A stretch of DNA of 22,491 nucleotides from NCBI GenBank assembly GCA_045119035.1, contig JBGVCU010000068.1, positions 1-22,491 on the forward strand. Direction: 5' to 3'. The DNA is from CAYVQA01 sp045119035 (GTDB lineage Bacteria; Bacillota_I; Bacilli_A; ML615J-28; CAG-313). This document shows, piece after piece, positions 5,990 through 13,482 of this stretch. Position 1 is the first letter of the stretch. The number at the start of each line of letters is the position of its first letter. Made by a program: the position numbers and the translations under genes. Below the pieces are notes generated by a model. The model did no database searches and was not told the origin of the DNA. It was given only the letters and a program-made list of their open reading frames with translations.

Positions 5990-7168
5990 ATGAAAATGAA
6001 AAAAATTTTATTCTCAGTATTCATGTTTGCATTTGTTGCTGTAATGTCACTAGTATTAGTTGAAGCAGCAGCTGGTGATGCGGACAAAGGTGCTCAAGAA
6101 TTATTAACTTCATATTATAACAATGGTGTTTATACTAAACAAACTGTTATAAATGTAAAAGATTCAACATCTACAGAAGTAAAAGCATATTTTCATGCAA
6201 ATGCTAACGAATTAGAAAGAACAACTTACTATAATGGTGGAGAATTATGGATGACTAATGCAGCTGGTACAATTAACTCAGGTTATGGTACTGGTGAAGG
6301 ATATACAACACACTTTAAAAAAGTTGAAGGCGTAAATAAAATTGATTACACAGTTAAAGGAATCAAAGATGGTAGAGATTGGACATCTATGGAAACTGCT
6401 TTTATTACTTTATTTGATTTAAAACAATCAACTGGTTGGGATAAATCTGGTACTGTTTATGTGAATAAAACAGCTACAGTTTTAGATCAATTTAGAGAAT
6501 TTGTAGCTCCTATGTGGTTAAGTGGAGAAGAAACTTCTAACTATGTTGTATTTGAAAAAGCAACAATGGAAAATACAAAAGATGGTTTAGTTTTAAAATT
6601 ATATGTTGAATCTACAGATTCATCAAAATTAATCAGTGGTGTTAATTTAGTATTTGCTCAAGCTTTAATCGTAGATCATTTATGTCAATATTCTGAACTT
6701 GGACATGATGCTACTCATCACTATGATGTTTGTACTTGTGGTGCAATTGATAATACTTCAAAAGTAGCTCATTCTGGAGGAACAGCAACAACTACTGAAA
6801 AAGCTGTTTGTACAGTTTGTGGTGTATCATATGGTGAATTAAAGAAGGTTGTTAAAGTATATTTTGAAATGACATGGGATAATATTACTGAAGTATGGTG
6901 CAATGATGTACAGATGGTGAAAGACTCTAAAACAGGATATTATCTTGCTACATTTGAAACAGCTCTTACTAAACTGGATATAGATTTTAAACAAGGTAAC
7001 ACATGGTGGCACATTAAAAATAGTTCTGATATATGGAATACGAATAGTTCTATTGCTGTAAATTTTGCTTTAGGTAAATCATATTTAGTTAAAAATGTAA
7101 ATTGGACTCATGAGTATAATGATGGTACAAATAAATGGTATAGTTGTACTTTCGCTGAATACAATTAA
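5990..7168 (+). CDS. Secreted or surface protein with Cys-rich repeat and C-terminal beta-sandwich-like domain
   Basis: The first 28 residues (MKMKKILFSVFMFAFVAVMS and on to AAA) form a signal peptide; there is no lipobox cysteine and no LPXTG or C-terminal anchor, so release is likely. Residues of about 30-225 show no fold I recognise. Residues of about 230-285 contain two short cysteine modules (YDVCTCGA and AVCTVCGVSYGEL, the latter preceded by GGTATTTEKA) of a kind common in extracellular Firmicute proteins. The last 105 residues are aromatic-rich, with VYFEMTWDNITEVWCNDV and a TWWHIKN turn, which hints at a starch- or glycan-binding module (CBM25/26-like), but I am unsure. ATG 5990 is chosen over ATG 5969: the only ribosome site (AAAGGA, 5973-5977) lies between them. 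Control by a sugar-responsive LacI/CcpA repressor would suit a carbohydrate role. Confidence 0.7.
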   Translation: MKMKKILFSVFMFAFVAVMSLVLVEAAAGDADKGAQELLTSYYNNGVYTKQTVINVKDSTSTEVKAYFHANANELERTTYYNGGELWMTNAAGTINSGYGTGEGYTTHFKKVEGVNKIDYTVKGIKDGRDWTSMETAFITLFDLKQSTGWDKSGTVYVNKTATVLDQFREFVAPMWLSGEETSNYVVFEKATMENTKDGLVLKLYVESTDSSKLISGVNLVFAQALIVDHLCQYSELGHDATHHYDVCTCGAIDNTSKVAHSGGTATTTEKAVCTVCGVSYGELKKVVKVYFEMTWDNITEVWCNDVQMVKDSKTGYYLATFETALTKLDIDFKQGNTWWHIKNSSDIWNTNSSIAVNFALGKSYLVKNVNWTHEYNDGTNKWYSCTFAEYN

Positions 7169-7195
7169 TTTTAAAAAATAAAATGGGTCTGTAAA

Positions 7196-7256
7196 AAGAT
7201 CTAGGTAAAAATGACCATAATTTTTTAAAGCATTAATTTTACCCAGACTTTTTTAA
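7196..7256 (+). terminator. Probable terminator after the secreted protein gene
   Basis: AAGATCTAGGTAAAA (7196-7210) pairs imperfectly with TTTTACCCAGACTT (7237-7250), followed by a T-run. The loop is long and there is one bulge and one mismatch, so it is weaker than the next hairpin. Confidence 0.5.
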
Positions 7257-7276
7257 AATACTAATAAAATAATTAT

Positions 7277-7312
7277 AAAAACACCTCATATACTTATATG
7301 AGGTGTTTTTAT
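7277..7312 (+). terminator. Strong terminator hairpin overlapping the next start codon
   Basis: The arms at 7277-7292 and 7295-7310 are perfectly complementary apart from the turn, and the 3' arm ends in a T-run. The ATG at 7298 of the following gene lies inside the 3' arm. Confidence 0.75.
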
Positions 7313-7954
7313 ATTGAAGAAATTATATATTTAAAAGATAATAATTATTTAATATGTAAAAAGATAGAATATATAGAAGAAATGTTTATAGGTTTTCTAT
7401 ATGAAGAAGCATATTTAACTCCTTTTAAATTCTTAGATATGATGGAAAATATTTTTAATAATAAGAATGTAAATTATGTTATTGATACTACAAGTTTAAT
7501 TTCTACTTATTTAATAAATTTAAATAATATAGAGTATTTTTATTTATTTTTAAGAAAGTTATTATTAAAAGGATTTGTTAATAAAGTAATTTATAAAAAT
7601 GAATTTATTATTATTCATTATAATAATTTATTTATTAAAAATAGTTTATGTTTATATAATAGATGGTGTATTTTATTTGTTTATAAATTATTAAATGAAT
7701 TAAAGTTAAAAGGAAATACTTATTTATATGCTTTATATAAGAATAATACTAAAGAAGAAGTTGTTGATTTAATTTATGTAGATAGTAATAAGTATTTTGC
7801 TATTACATGTGATGAATCTTTAGTATTACCAGAATATATTAAGTGTTTTAATTTAATTATTTATGAAGAGTTAATTAAATATAATAATGAATTAATAAAG
7901 TTTAGTTTTAATAAGAATGAAATGATAAAAAGATTAAAAAATTTATTTTGTTGA
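7298..7954 (+). CDS. Unrecognised 218-residue protein
   Basis: I do not recognise this protein. It is rich in Asn, Ile, Leu, Tyr and Lys with no signal peptide and no convincing membrane helix, so it is probably cytoplasmic. It opens with a short acidic/aromatic stretch, has a motif NYVIDTTSLISTYLI near 58-72, and a C-terminal ITCDESLVLPEYIKC segment near 172-186. A 218-codon open frame in DNA this rich in TAA and TAG triplets is unlikely by chance. The start is uncertain: ATG 7298 is in a terminator hairpin without a ribosome site, the upstream frame closes at 7265, and the next ATG is at 7382 (residue 29) behind only a weak GAAGAA. A promoter of its own is not clear. Confidence 0.55.
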   Translation: MRCFYIEEIIYLKDNNYLICKKIEYIEEMFIGFLYEEAYLTPFKFLDMMENIFNNKNVNYVIDTTSLISTYLINLNNIEYFYLFLRKLLLKGFVNKVIYKNEFIIIHYNNLFIKNSLCLYNRWCILFVYKLLNELKLKGNTYLYALYKNNTKEEVVDLIYVDSNKYFAITCDESLVLPEYIKCFNLIIYEELIKYNNELIKFSFNKNEMIKRLKNLFC

Positions 7955-7999
7955 ATTGATATTATGATTTATATATAATGTATAATCTTATTTAATTTC

Positions 8000-8028
8000 T
8001 TGATTTGATATTTTATAAGTGATATAAT
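8000..8028 (+). promoter_or_regulatory. Promoter of the lipoprotein gene
   Basis: TTGATT (8000-8005), 17 bases, TATAAT (8023-8028) stands 21 bases before the start codon, with AAGGAG between. Confidence 0.65.
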
Positions 8029-8049
8029 AATATAAAAAAGGAGTATTTT

Positions 8050-8565
8050 ATGAAAAAAATATTTATTTTAGTAATGTTATTAGTTCTTTTTTCTTTGACA
8101 AGCTGTGGTGCAATACCACTTGAAGAACCTGAAAACAATTTAGACTTTTGGATTGGTGAGGATGTAAATAATGTTGATTTTTCTAGTTATTATCATTTTC
8201 CAGGTTTTGGATGTGATTCATATGTTAATTTAAAATATGAAGCAGTATATGATGAATATAATTATCCAACATACCTTAATGGATATGTGGAATATACAGT
8301 TGGAAATTTTCCAGATGAATCAAGTAACTCTAGACATATTGTTAATATTAAAATTACTGATCCAAATATTTATTTATATGGATTATCTATAAATTCTCCC
8401 TTTGATGAAATAGTTTCGGTTATGGAAAAACATTCATTTACAGTTACTGTTAATTCTAATCCAAATTATATTCGTGCTGAATATGGGAAATATACTTTTA
8501 CTTTCTCTAATGACCGTATATATATTGGGGTTGAAGTAACAAATAGATTTGGTATTATTTATTAA
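8050..8565 (+). CDS. Small lipoprotein of unknown function
   Basis: The N-terminus MKKIFILVMLLVLFSLTSCG is a lipoprotein signal peptide with lipobox LTSC; Cys19 would be lipidated and the protein anchored outside the membrane. The mature part is about 150 residues and acidic. Residues of about 108-171 contain IYLYGLSINSPFDEIVSVME followed by short beta strands ending VEVTNRFGIIY, which resembles the helix-then-sheet layout of small SmpA/BamE-like lipoprotein domains; this is a resemblance only. AAAGGAG precedes ATG. The gene has its own promoter and appears monocistronic. Confidence 0.75.
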   Translation: MKKIFILVMLLVLFSLTSCGAIPLEEPENNLDFWIGEDVNNVDFSSYYHFPGFGCDSYVNLKYEAVYDEYNYPTYLNGYVEYTVGNFPDESSNSRHIVNIKITDPNIYLYGLSINSPFDEIVSVMEKHSFTVTVNSNPNYIRAEYGKYTFTFSNDRIYIGVEVTNRFGIIY

Positions 8566-8608
8566 AATAAATAAATTTATACATTTATAAAATAATTTTG
8601 TTTTTTAC

Positions 8609-8637
8609 TTGCAATAATTGCATAAATATAGTATAAT
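8609..8637 (+). promoter_or_regulatory. Promoter of rpmG
   Basis: TTGCAA (8609-8614), 17 bases, TATAAT (8632-8637), 30 bases before the L33 start codon. Confidence 0.75.
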
Positions 8638-8666
8638 ATTAAAGAATTATTAGGAGGTATAGCAAT

Positions 8667-8822
8667 ATGCGTATCAATGTATTAATGAGATGTACTATCT
8701 GTAACGAAGAAAATTATTTAACTGAAAAAAATAAACGTAATACTCCTGACCGTTTAGAACAAAAGAAATATTGTCCTCGTTGTAAGAAAACTACTCTTCA
8801 TAAGGAAAAATCAAAAAAATAA
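8667..8822 (+). CDS. rpmG: Ribosomal protein bL33 (zinc-ribbon form)
   Basis: This 51-residue product is a component of the 50S subunit. The sequence MRINVLMRCTICNEENYLTE and the following KNKRNTPDRLEQKKYCPRCK match bL33 along its whole length. The two CxxC pairs (Cys9/Cys12 and Cys36/Cys39) show the zinc-binding (C+) form. TAGGAGGT lies eight bases before ATG. In many Firmicutes rpmG is followed by secE and nusG; here it stands alone between its own promoter and terminator and is followed by the SpoIIIE-like gene. Confidence 0.95.
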   Translation: MRINVLMRCTICNEENYLTEKNKRNTPDRLEQKKYCPRCKKTTLHKEKSKK

Positions 8823-8848
8823 GACTTTTTTAAAAAGTCTTTTTTTTT
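8821..8848 (+). terminator. Intrinsic terminator of rpmG
   Basis: AAGACTTTTT and AAAAAGTCTT form a hairpin followed by a run of Ts; the stop codon abuts the 5' arm. Confidence 0.8.
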
Positions 8849-8894
8849 ACATTTTTTTCACTTAAAATATAGTATAACTATATAGGTGAATTAT

Positions 8895-10535
8895 ATGGGG
8901 AAAGAAAAAGTAAAATCTAATATTGAAAGTAAAAAAGAAACTGTTTTTTATTTAGAATTAATAGGTGTTAGCTTAGTTATTATTAGTTTAATAACAATAA
9001 TTAATATCGGTTTTATTGGTAATTATTTATTTTTAATATGTAAGTTACTATTTGGAGATTGGTATTTTTTAGTATTATTTATGATTTTAATTAATGGACT
9101 TAAAATAATTATTTTTCATGAATCTTTTAGTTATAAAGATATTAGAGTATTAGGTGTTATTTTTTGTTTTCTTAGTTTAATTACTTTTTCCCATTTTTCA
9201 TTTCATGATTATATTGAAAGTTTTAATAGAAGTAATTTGAAATTAACAATTGAATTTTATATAGATTCTTTTTTAAGTAAAGATTCTGCTTCCTTAGTAG
9301 GTGGAGGTATAATTGGTGCCATTTGTTTTTATTTATTTTATTTTTTACTAGGTAAAATAGGATCTATTTTAGTTTCACTTGTTTTTTTATATGTTGGTGT
9401 ATGTTTTTTATTTCAAAAAACTATTATTGGTTTTGGTAGTTATTTTGTTCATTATATCGTTTATTTTCTTAAGAAAATATTTAATATGAATAAGGTTATT
9501 AAATATGAATTAAAGCAAACAAATAAATTAATAAGACTAAACGAATCATCATTTAATAGTGAACCAATAATTAATAAAGAAGAAGATTATACAGATTTGT
9601 TATATAAAGAATTTAAAAATCAATTGAAAGATCTTAATATCTTCTATAGTCATATTGAAATTATTAATAGTAATCATTTAATAATTATTAAACTTATAAG
9701 TTATTCTAAAATAGATATTAATATGATTTATAATTATTTTAAAAATAAATTTATTTATCCTTTTTTACTTAGATATGAAGTATTAAATAATAATTCTACA
9801 ATTGTTTATTTTGAAATAACGAAAAAAATACCCGCAAGCTATTCTTTTCTTAAAACTTATAAATCTTCTAAACCATTTGATATTGTACTAGGTATTAGTC
9901 CACTTAATAAAGAAATTAGATATAAAATTGATGATCATTTGTTAATTATTTCAAGTCCAATAAATGATTATTTCTTATCAATTAGTCTACTTATTCAATC
10001 TATCCATAAAGTAAATGTTAAAATAATTTATTTAAGTAATAATTATTATTATGGAAATTTATTTATTCATGATAATTTAGGATATTTAGAAAGATTAAAA
10101 GAAATTTGTGAAGAAAGGTTAATATATTTTAATAATAAAGGATGTTCTGATTATACAGAATATAATAAAAAATATAAAAAGAATGATTTTCATCGAATGA
10201 TAATTTTAATTGAAGATTTGTATGAAATATTAAATAATGAATTTTATTATGATTTATATTTAGATATTATCAAAATAGCAAATAGTGTTGGTATTACTTT
10301 TATTAATAAACTATCTACAGGATGTAATATGGATGATTTGTTATATCAATTATTACCATATAAAATAATACTTAAAACAAATATTATTAATACTAAGACT
10401 TTAATTGAACAAGAGTTATTAAATCAAATGAGTAAAGTGGAAGGGATATACCTATTTAAAGAAGAGCTTGTAAGAATGAGTTTATCGATGATATTACAAA
10501 ATGATTTAAAGAATATTTTAAAAAGAATAAAATAA
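8895..10535 (+). CDS. SpoIIIE/FtsK-like membrane protein with degenerate ATPase (pseudo-translocase)
   Basis: FtsK/SpoIIIE proteins pump DNA through a septum. The N-terminal part (about 17-175) has hydrophobic segments typical of their membrane domain, including ASLVGGGIIGAICFYLFYFLLG. The motor domain is recognisable by HLLIISSPINDYFLSISLLI at 348-367, where the family has HLLIAGATGSGKSVCINSII, so the Walker A GxxGxGKS is gone. CEERLIYFNNKGCSDYTEYN (405-424) matches the family's MERRY-LF---G-R----YN segment. MIILIEDLYEIL (435-446) replaces the Walker B VVVVDELADLM, with the DE pair altered to ED. IANSVGITFINKLSTG stands where ARAAGIHLILATQRP should be. About 20 residues after Walker A and the DNA-reading gamma domain are missing (546 residues against about 750-800). 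Start ATG 8895 has AGGTGA five bases upstream. The open frame argues for retention, but it cannot be an ATP-driven pump. Confidence 0.78.
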   Translation: MGKEKVKSNIESKKETVFYLELIGVSLVIISLITIINIGFIGNYLFLICKLLFGDWYFLVLFMILINGLKIIIFHESFSYKDIRVLGVIFCFLSLITFSHFSFHDYIESFNRSNLKLTIEFYIDSFLSKDSASLVGGGIIGAICFYLFYFLLGKIGSILVSLVFLYVGVCFLFQKTIIGFGSYFVHYIVYFLKKIFNMNKVIKYELKQTNKLIRLNESSFNSEPIINKEEDYTDLLYKEFKNQLKDLNIFYSHIEIINSNHLIIIKLISYSKIDINMIYNYFKNKFIYPFLLRYEVLNNNSTIVYFEITKKIPASYSFLKTYKSSKPFDIVLGISPLNKEIRYKIDDHLLIISSPINDYFLSISLLIQSIHKVNVKIIYLSNNYYYGNLFIHDNLGYLERLKEICEERLIYFNNKGCSDYTEYNKKYKKNDFHRMIILIEDLYEILNNEFYYDLYLDIIKIANSVGITFINKLSTGCNMDDLLYQLLPYKIILKTNIINTKTLIEQELLNQMSKVEGIYLFKEELVRMSLSMILQNDLKNILKRIK

Positions 10536-10561
10536 AAAACACTATCATTGATAGTGTTTTT
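10536..10561 (+). terminator. Intrinsic terminator of the SpoIIIE-like gene
   Basis: AAAACACTAT and ATAGTGTTTT pair across the loop CATTG, with a terminal T-run. Confidence 0.8.
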
Positions 10562-10564
10562 ATC

Positions 10565-10593
10565 TTGACTTTAGACTGTTTTTGTTATATAAT
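10565..10593 (+). promoter_or_regulatory. Promoter of the toxin-antitoxin operon
   Basis: TTGACT (10565-10570), 17 bases, TATAAT (10588-10593). The start point would be near 10600, so the AGGGAG at 10602-10607 lies at the very 5' end of the message, about 18 bases from the toxin ATG. Confidence 0.7.
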
Positions 10594-10625
10594 ATAACTA
10601 TAGGGAGATATTATAAATAAGTTGT

Positions 10626-10997
10626 ATGAATAAAAAGTTTTACAGTCAAAAAAGCGAAGTTAAAAAGTTTTTGAGTTCTATAAAAAATATCATAAATAGT
10701 CCTAATTTTAATATAGATAGAAATTTTATATGGCAAGAAAGACTTGATGATTTAGAACCTGGAATATATTCAAATTTAGCAGCACTAAGTTTACTGAATT
10801 ATAATGATGGAGATGTCATTAAAGAAATTGCATCCTTGAAAGTTGAAGATTACTATGAAACCATTATTGATACTATAAGTGATTATGTATATTTGTATGT
10901 CTTTAAGAAAATAATTAAAGGATATTTAATATACATAAAGCTTGCAGTGAAAAACAATCGGCTAATAGTTTGTTTTTCTTTTCATTTATCTTATTAA
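10626..10997 (+). CDS. MqsR-like mRNA-interferase toxin (putative)
   Basis: MqsR is a RelE-fold ribonuclease toxin normally encoded before its antitoxin MqsA. After about 45 residues of a variable N-terminus (with EVKKFLSS matching MqsR QVKKLVN), the product follows MqsR: ALSLLNYNDGDVIKEIASLK, then VEDYYETIIDTISD matches SESDFYKSMTTYSD, and GYLIYIKLAV, NNRLIVCFSF match GQVYLKITV, HDVLIVSFKE. The tyrosine equal to MqsR Tyr81 is kept, but the lysine equal to Lys56 is Glu here, and the final lysine is not obvious, so catalytic competence is uncertain. It is longer than E. coli MqsR (123 against 98). The ATG has only a distant AGGGAG, implying low toxin translation. The next gene, 22 bases on, is an MqsA-type antitoxin, which strongly supports the call. 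Confidence 0.68.
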   Translation: MNKKFYSQKSEVKKFLSSIKNIINSPNFNIDRNFIWQERLDDLEPGIYSNLAALSLLNYNDGDVIKEIASLKVEDYYETIIDTISDYVYLYVFKKIIKGYLIYIKLAVKNNRLIVCFSFHLSY

Positions 10998-11019
10998 ATA
11001 TTATGTATAAGGAGGAAAT

Positions 11020-12024
11020 ATGAATAAGGTTAAAATTTATTGTCCTTTTTGTGATAAGGAACATGATTTGAATATTATTACTTCATCTAAAATAACAGTA
11101 GTTAATGATGAAGAAGTAGTTTATGATGAAAAATGTTATTTGTGTGAAGAAACAAATGAGCGTTTTATGAGTGGAAGTTTACTAAATCAAAATATTTTAA
11201 ATGCTAAAGATATTTTTAGACAAAATCATAATTTGCTTACATCAAAAGATATTAAATCAATTAGAGAAAAATATAATCTATCTCAAGCTGATTTATCACT
11301 AATTCTTGGTTGGGGTGAAGTTACTATTACTAGATATGAGACAAAAGAAGTTCAAAATATTAATTATGACAATATTTTACGTCAAATAAATGATGATCCT
11401 TTTAAATTATATGATTACTTTAAACTTAATCGAGATAAATTTGAATGTAAAAAACAATATAAAATAGAGAAAAAAATAATCAATGCTACTCCTAGTAATT
11501 TTAACAATGATACTTTACTTGAGGATTATTTAATTAAAAAACATTTTTCAATAAAAGAAGTTGAAAGAGGTAATCAACTTATTAATTTTAATAAAATTTT
11601 AGCTGTCATTAAAGTTATTTTAGAGAATAAAGTAATTCTATATAAAACTAAACTTGCTAAACTACTTTGGTATATTGATATGATCCACTATAAAAAATAT
11701 AAAACTTCTATTACAGGACTTGCATATAAACATATGCCATTTGGTGCATATCCAATTGAACTAGATACTATTTTAAATTCAAAAAATATTAATATGCATA
11801 TTATAGAAGATGATGAAGATAATATTAAGTGTTTAATAAAAGATGTTGTAAGTACATACCAATTAAAAAATATAGAATTAGAATCAATTAAACTAGTAGT
11901 AGAGTATTTTAAAAACTATACATCTAAACAACTTGTAAATCATATGCATAATGAAAAAGCATATCTTGATACAAATTTAAATGATATTATTTCATTTGAG
12001 TATGCAAAATATATTGAGTTATAA
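11020..12024 (+). CDS. MqsA-like antitoxin: zinc ribbon, HTH and C-terminal Panacea (SocA/DUF4065) domain
   Basis: This antitoxin should bind and neutralise the upstream toxin and repress the operon. Domains in order: a YgiT/MqsA-type zinc ribbon with Cys8/Cys11 (CPFC) and Cys39/Cys42 (CYLC); an Xre helix-turn-helix at about 75-108 (IREKYNLSQADLSLILGWGE then ITRYE), as in MqsA; then a linker and, at about 180-325, a Panacea/SocA (DUF4065) domain with NFNKILAVIKVIL, YKTKLAKLLWYIDMIHYKKY and TGLAYKHMPFGAYP. Plain MqsA is about 130 residues; this is 334. Panacea domains are known antitoxin domains found beside many unrelated toxin types. AAGGAGG before ATG is far stronger than the toxin's ribosome site, fitting the excess antitoxin needed. 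It ends at a two-way terminator. Confidence 0.85.
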   Translation: MNKVKIYCPFCDKEHDLNIITSSKITVVNDEEVVYDEKCYLCEETNERFMSGSLLNQNILNAKDIFRQNHNLLTSKDIKSIREKYNLSQADLSLILGWGEVTITRYETKEVQNINYDNILRQINDDPFKLYDYFKLNRDKFECKKQYKIEKKIINATPSNFNNDTLLEDYLIKKHFSIKEVERGNQLINFNKILAVIKVILENKVILYKTKLAKLLWYIDMIHYKKYKTSITGLAYKHMPFGAYPIELDTILNSKNINMHIIEDDEDNIKCLIKDVVSTYQLKNIELESIKLVVEYFKNYTSKQLVNHMHNEKAYLDTNLNDIISFEYAKYIEL

Positions 12025-12025
12025 A

Positions 12026-12060
12026 AAACAATGGAACTATTATGTTCCATTGTTTATTTT
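12026..12060. terminator. Bidirectional terminator between antitoxin and rarA
   Basis: AAACAATGGAAC pairs with GTTCCATTGTTT across TATTAT; T-rich sequence follows on the plus strand and A-rich sequence precedes it, so it can serve both convergent genes. It overlaps the 3' end of rarA. Confidence 0.8.
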
Positions 12061-13289
12061 TTACTCATTTCTTTCCAAGATTCAATTAAATCATAACGAT
12101 CTTTAATTTGTTTTTCTGCTTTTGATGAAATTTTAGGTTCATAGTATTTAGCACCAACTAAATTGTCGGGTAAATATTGTTGATACACCCATGAATTTGG
12201 GTAGTCATGTGGATATTTATAATCTTCTTGATTAGGATTGAATGAATAGGTATTTTTTAAGTGTAGTGGTAAAGTTCCGCCTAATCCTTTTTCTACATCA
12301 GCTATAGCTTTATCAAGTGCCATGTATGCAGAATTTGATTTAGGAGAAAGTGCCATTTCAATAACAATAACTGAATATGGAAGGCGTGCTTCAGGAATTC
12401 CTAGTGCCATTGCTGCATTTATTGCTGCATCAAGTCTTGGTCCTATTGCAGGATTTGCAAGACCAATGTCTTCATAAGCAATAGCTCTAAGACGACGATT
12501 TATAATTTCTAAGTCTCCTGCAACAAGTAAAACTGCAAGATAATGTAGTGCAGCATCAACATCAGAACCACGAATTGATTTTTGTAAACCACTTAATATA
12601 TCATAATAGTAATCAGCATTTTTATCAATTGCTACAGAAGAAGTAGTTTTTAGTCTTAAAGCATCTTCAAGAGTAATTGTATCACTAGATGTTTTTACAA
12701 GTGTTTCAAATAAGTTAATTGCTGTTCTAATTTCTTTACCAGATGTTGCTATAATAAAATTATAAACATCATCGTTTATTGTTTTATCGCATTCTAGAAT
12801 GTCTTTTGCTTTTAAAAGAACTTTTTTTAAATCATTTTCTGTAAGTGGGTTAAGTCTATAAATATGACATCTACTTCTAACAGCTGGATTAATAGAATGA
12901 TATGGGTTTACTGTAGTAAGTCCAATTAAGATAACTTCTCCATTTTCAACACTTGGAAGTAAATAGTCTTGAATATCTTTTTTCATTCGATGAATTTCAT
13001 CTACTACAATAATTGAATTATCATAATATTTAGCTTCAGTAATGATTTTCTTTAATTTATCTTTGTTATCAATTGATGCATTAAATCTAAATGATGGACA
13101 GTTTAACATATGACATGTGCTTTCAGCAATTGTCGTCTTTCCACAACCAGGATCACCATATAGAATAAAAGAAAATAGATGATTTTGTTCAATCATTTTT
13201 CTTAATACACCATTTTTACCTACTAAATGTTCTTGTCCAACTACATCATCATAATGTGTTGGTCTCATAGTATAAGCAAGTGGTTTCAT
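12054..13289 (-). CDS. rarA: Replication-associated recombination ATPase RarA (MgsA)
   Basis: RarA is a clamp-loader-like AAA+ ATPase that acts at stalled replication forks. The start MKPLAYTMRPTHYDDVVGQE is typical; Walker A is GDPGCGKT (45-52), Walker B IIVVDEIH (93-100), and the sensor segment GLTTVNPYHSINPAVRSRC follows. The C-terminal tetramerisation domain includes DIGLANPAIGPR and the closing LPLHLKN and YKYPHDYPNSWVYQQYLPD. At 411 residues it has the usual length. The ATG at 13289 has AGGTGA five bases upstream; an in-frame upstream ATG at 13340 has no ribosome site and would add a hydrophobic leader that no relative has. Confidence 0.95.
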   Translation of the reverse strand: MKPLAYTMRPTHYDDVVGQEHLVGKNGVLRKMIEQNHLFSFILYGDPGCGKTTIAESTCHMLNCPSFRFNASIDNKDKLKKIITEAKYYDNSIIVVDEIHRMKKDIQDYLLPSVENGEVILIGLTTVNPYHSINPAVRSRCHIYRLNPLTENDLKKVLLKAKDILECDKTINDDVYNFIIATSGKEIRTAINLFETLVKTSSDTITLEDALRLKTTSSVAIDKNADYYYDILSGLQKSIRGSDVDAALHYLAVLLVAGDLEIINRRLRAIAYEDIGLANPAIGPRLDAAINAAMALGIPEARLPYSVIVIEMALSPKSNSAYMALDKAIADVEKGLGGTLPLHLKNTYSFNPNQEDYKYPHDYPNSWVYQQYLPDNLVGAKYYEPKISSKAEKQIKDRYDLIESWKEMSKK

Positions 13290-13360
13290 ATAAATCACCT
13301 CTATAAATATTATAACATTTTTTAATAAAAAAAGAAACAAATTAACAAATCTATTATTTA

Positions 13361-13462
13361 ATTCACATAAATAATATAATTTACATAATTAACTGAAAAA
13401 AATTAAAAATTTCAGTATTAATTCACATTATTTTAATGTAATTTGTGATATAATATGTAATA
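13361..13462. promoter_or_regulatory. Extended -10 promoter and repeated TTYACAT boxes upstream of the two-component operon
   Basis: TGATATAAT (13446-13454) is an extended -10 element without a good -35, so an activator is likely. Upstream and around it are TTCACATAA (13362-13370), TTTACATAA (13380-13388) and TTCACATTA (13422-13430), plus inverted TAATGTAA (13435-13442) and ATGTAAT (13455-13461). Such ACAT direct repeats resemble sites for OmpR/PhoP-type regulators and could serve autoregulation by the downstream response regulator; that is inference. Confidence 0.45.
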
Positions 13463-13482
13463 TATAAATAGAGGTGAAGGTT

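Noticed and set aside
7298..7954. PIN-domain nuclease, from the NYVIDTTSLIS motif
   Set aside because: The motif lies about 57 residues into the protein, and the further acidic residues and order of elements expected of a PIN domain are not apparent.
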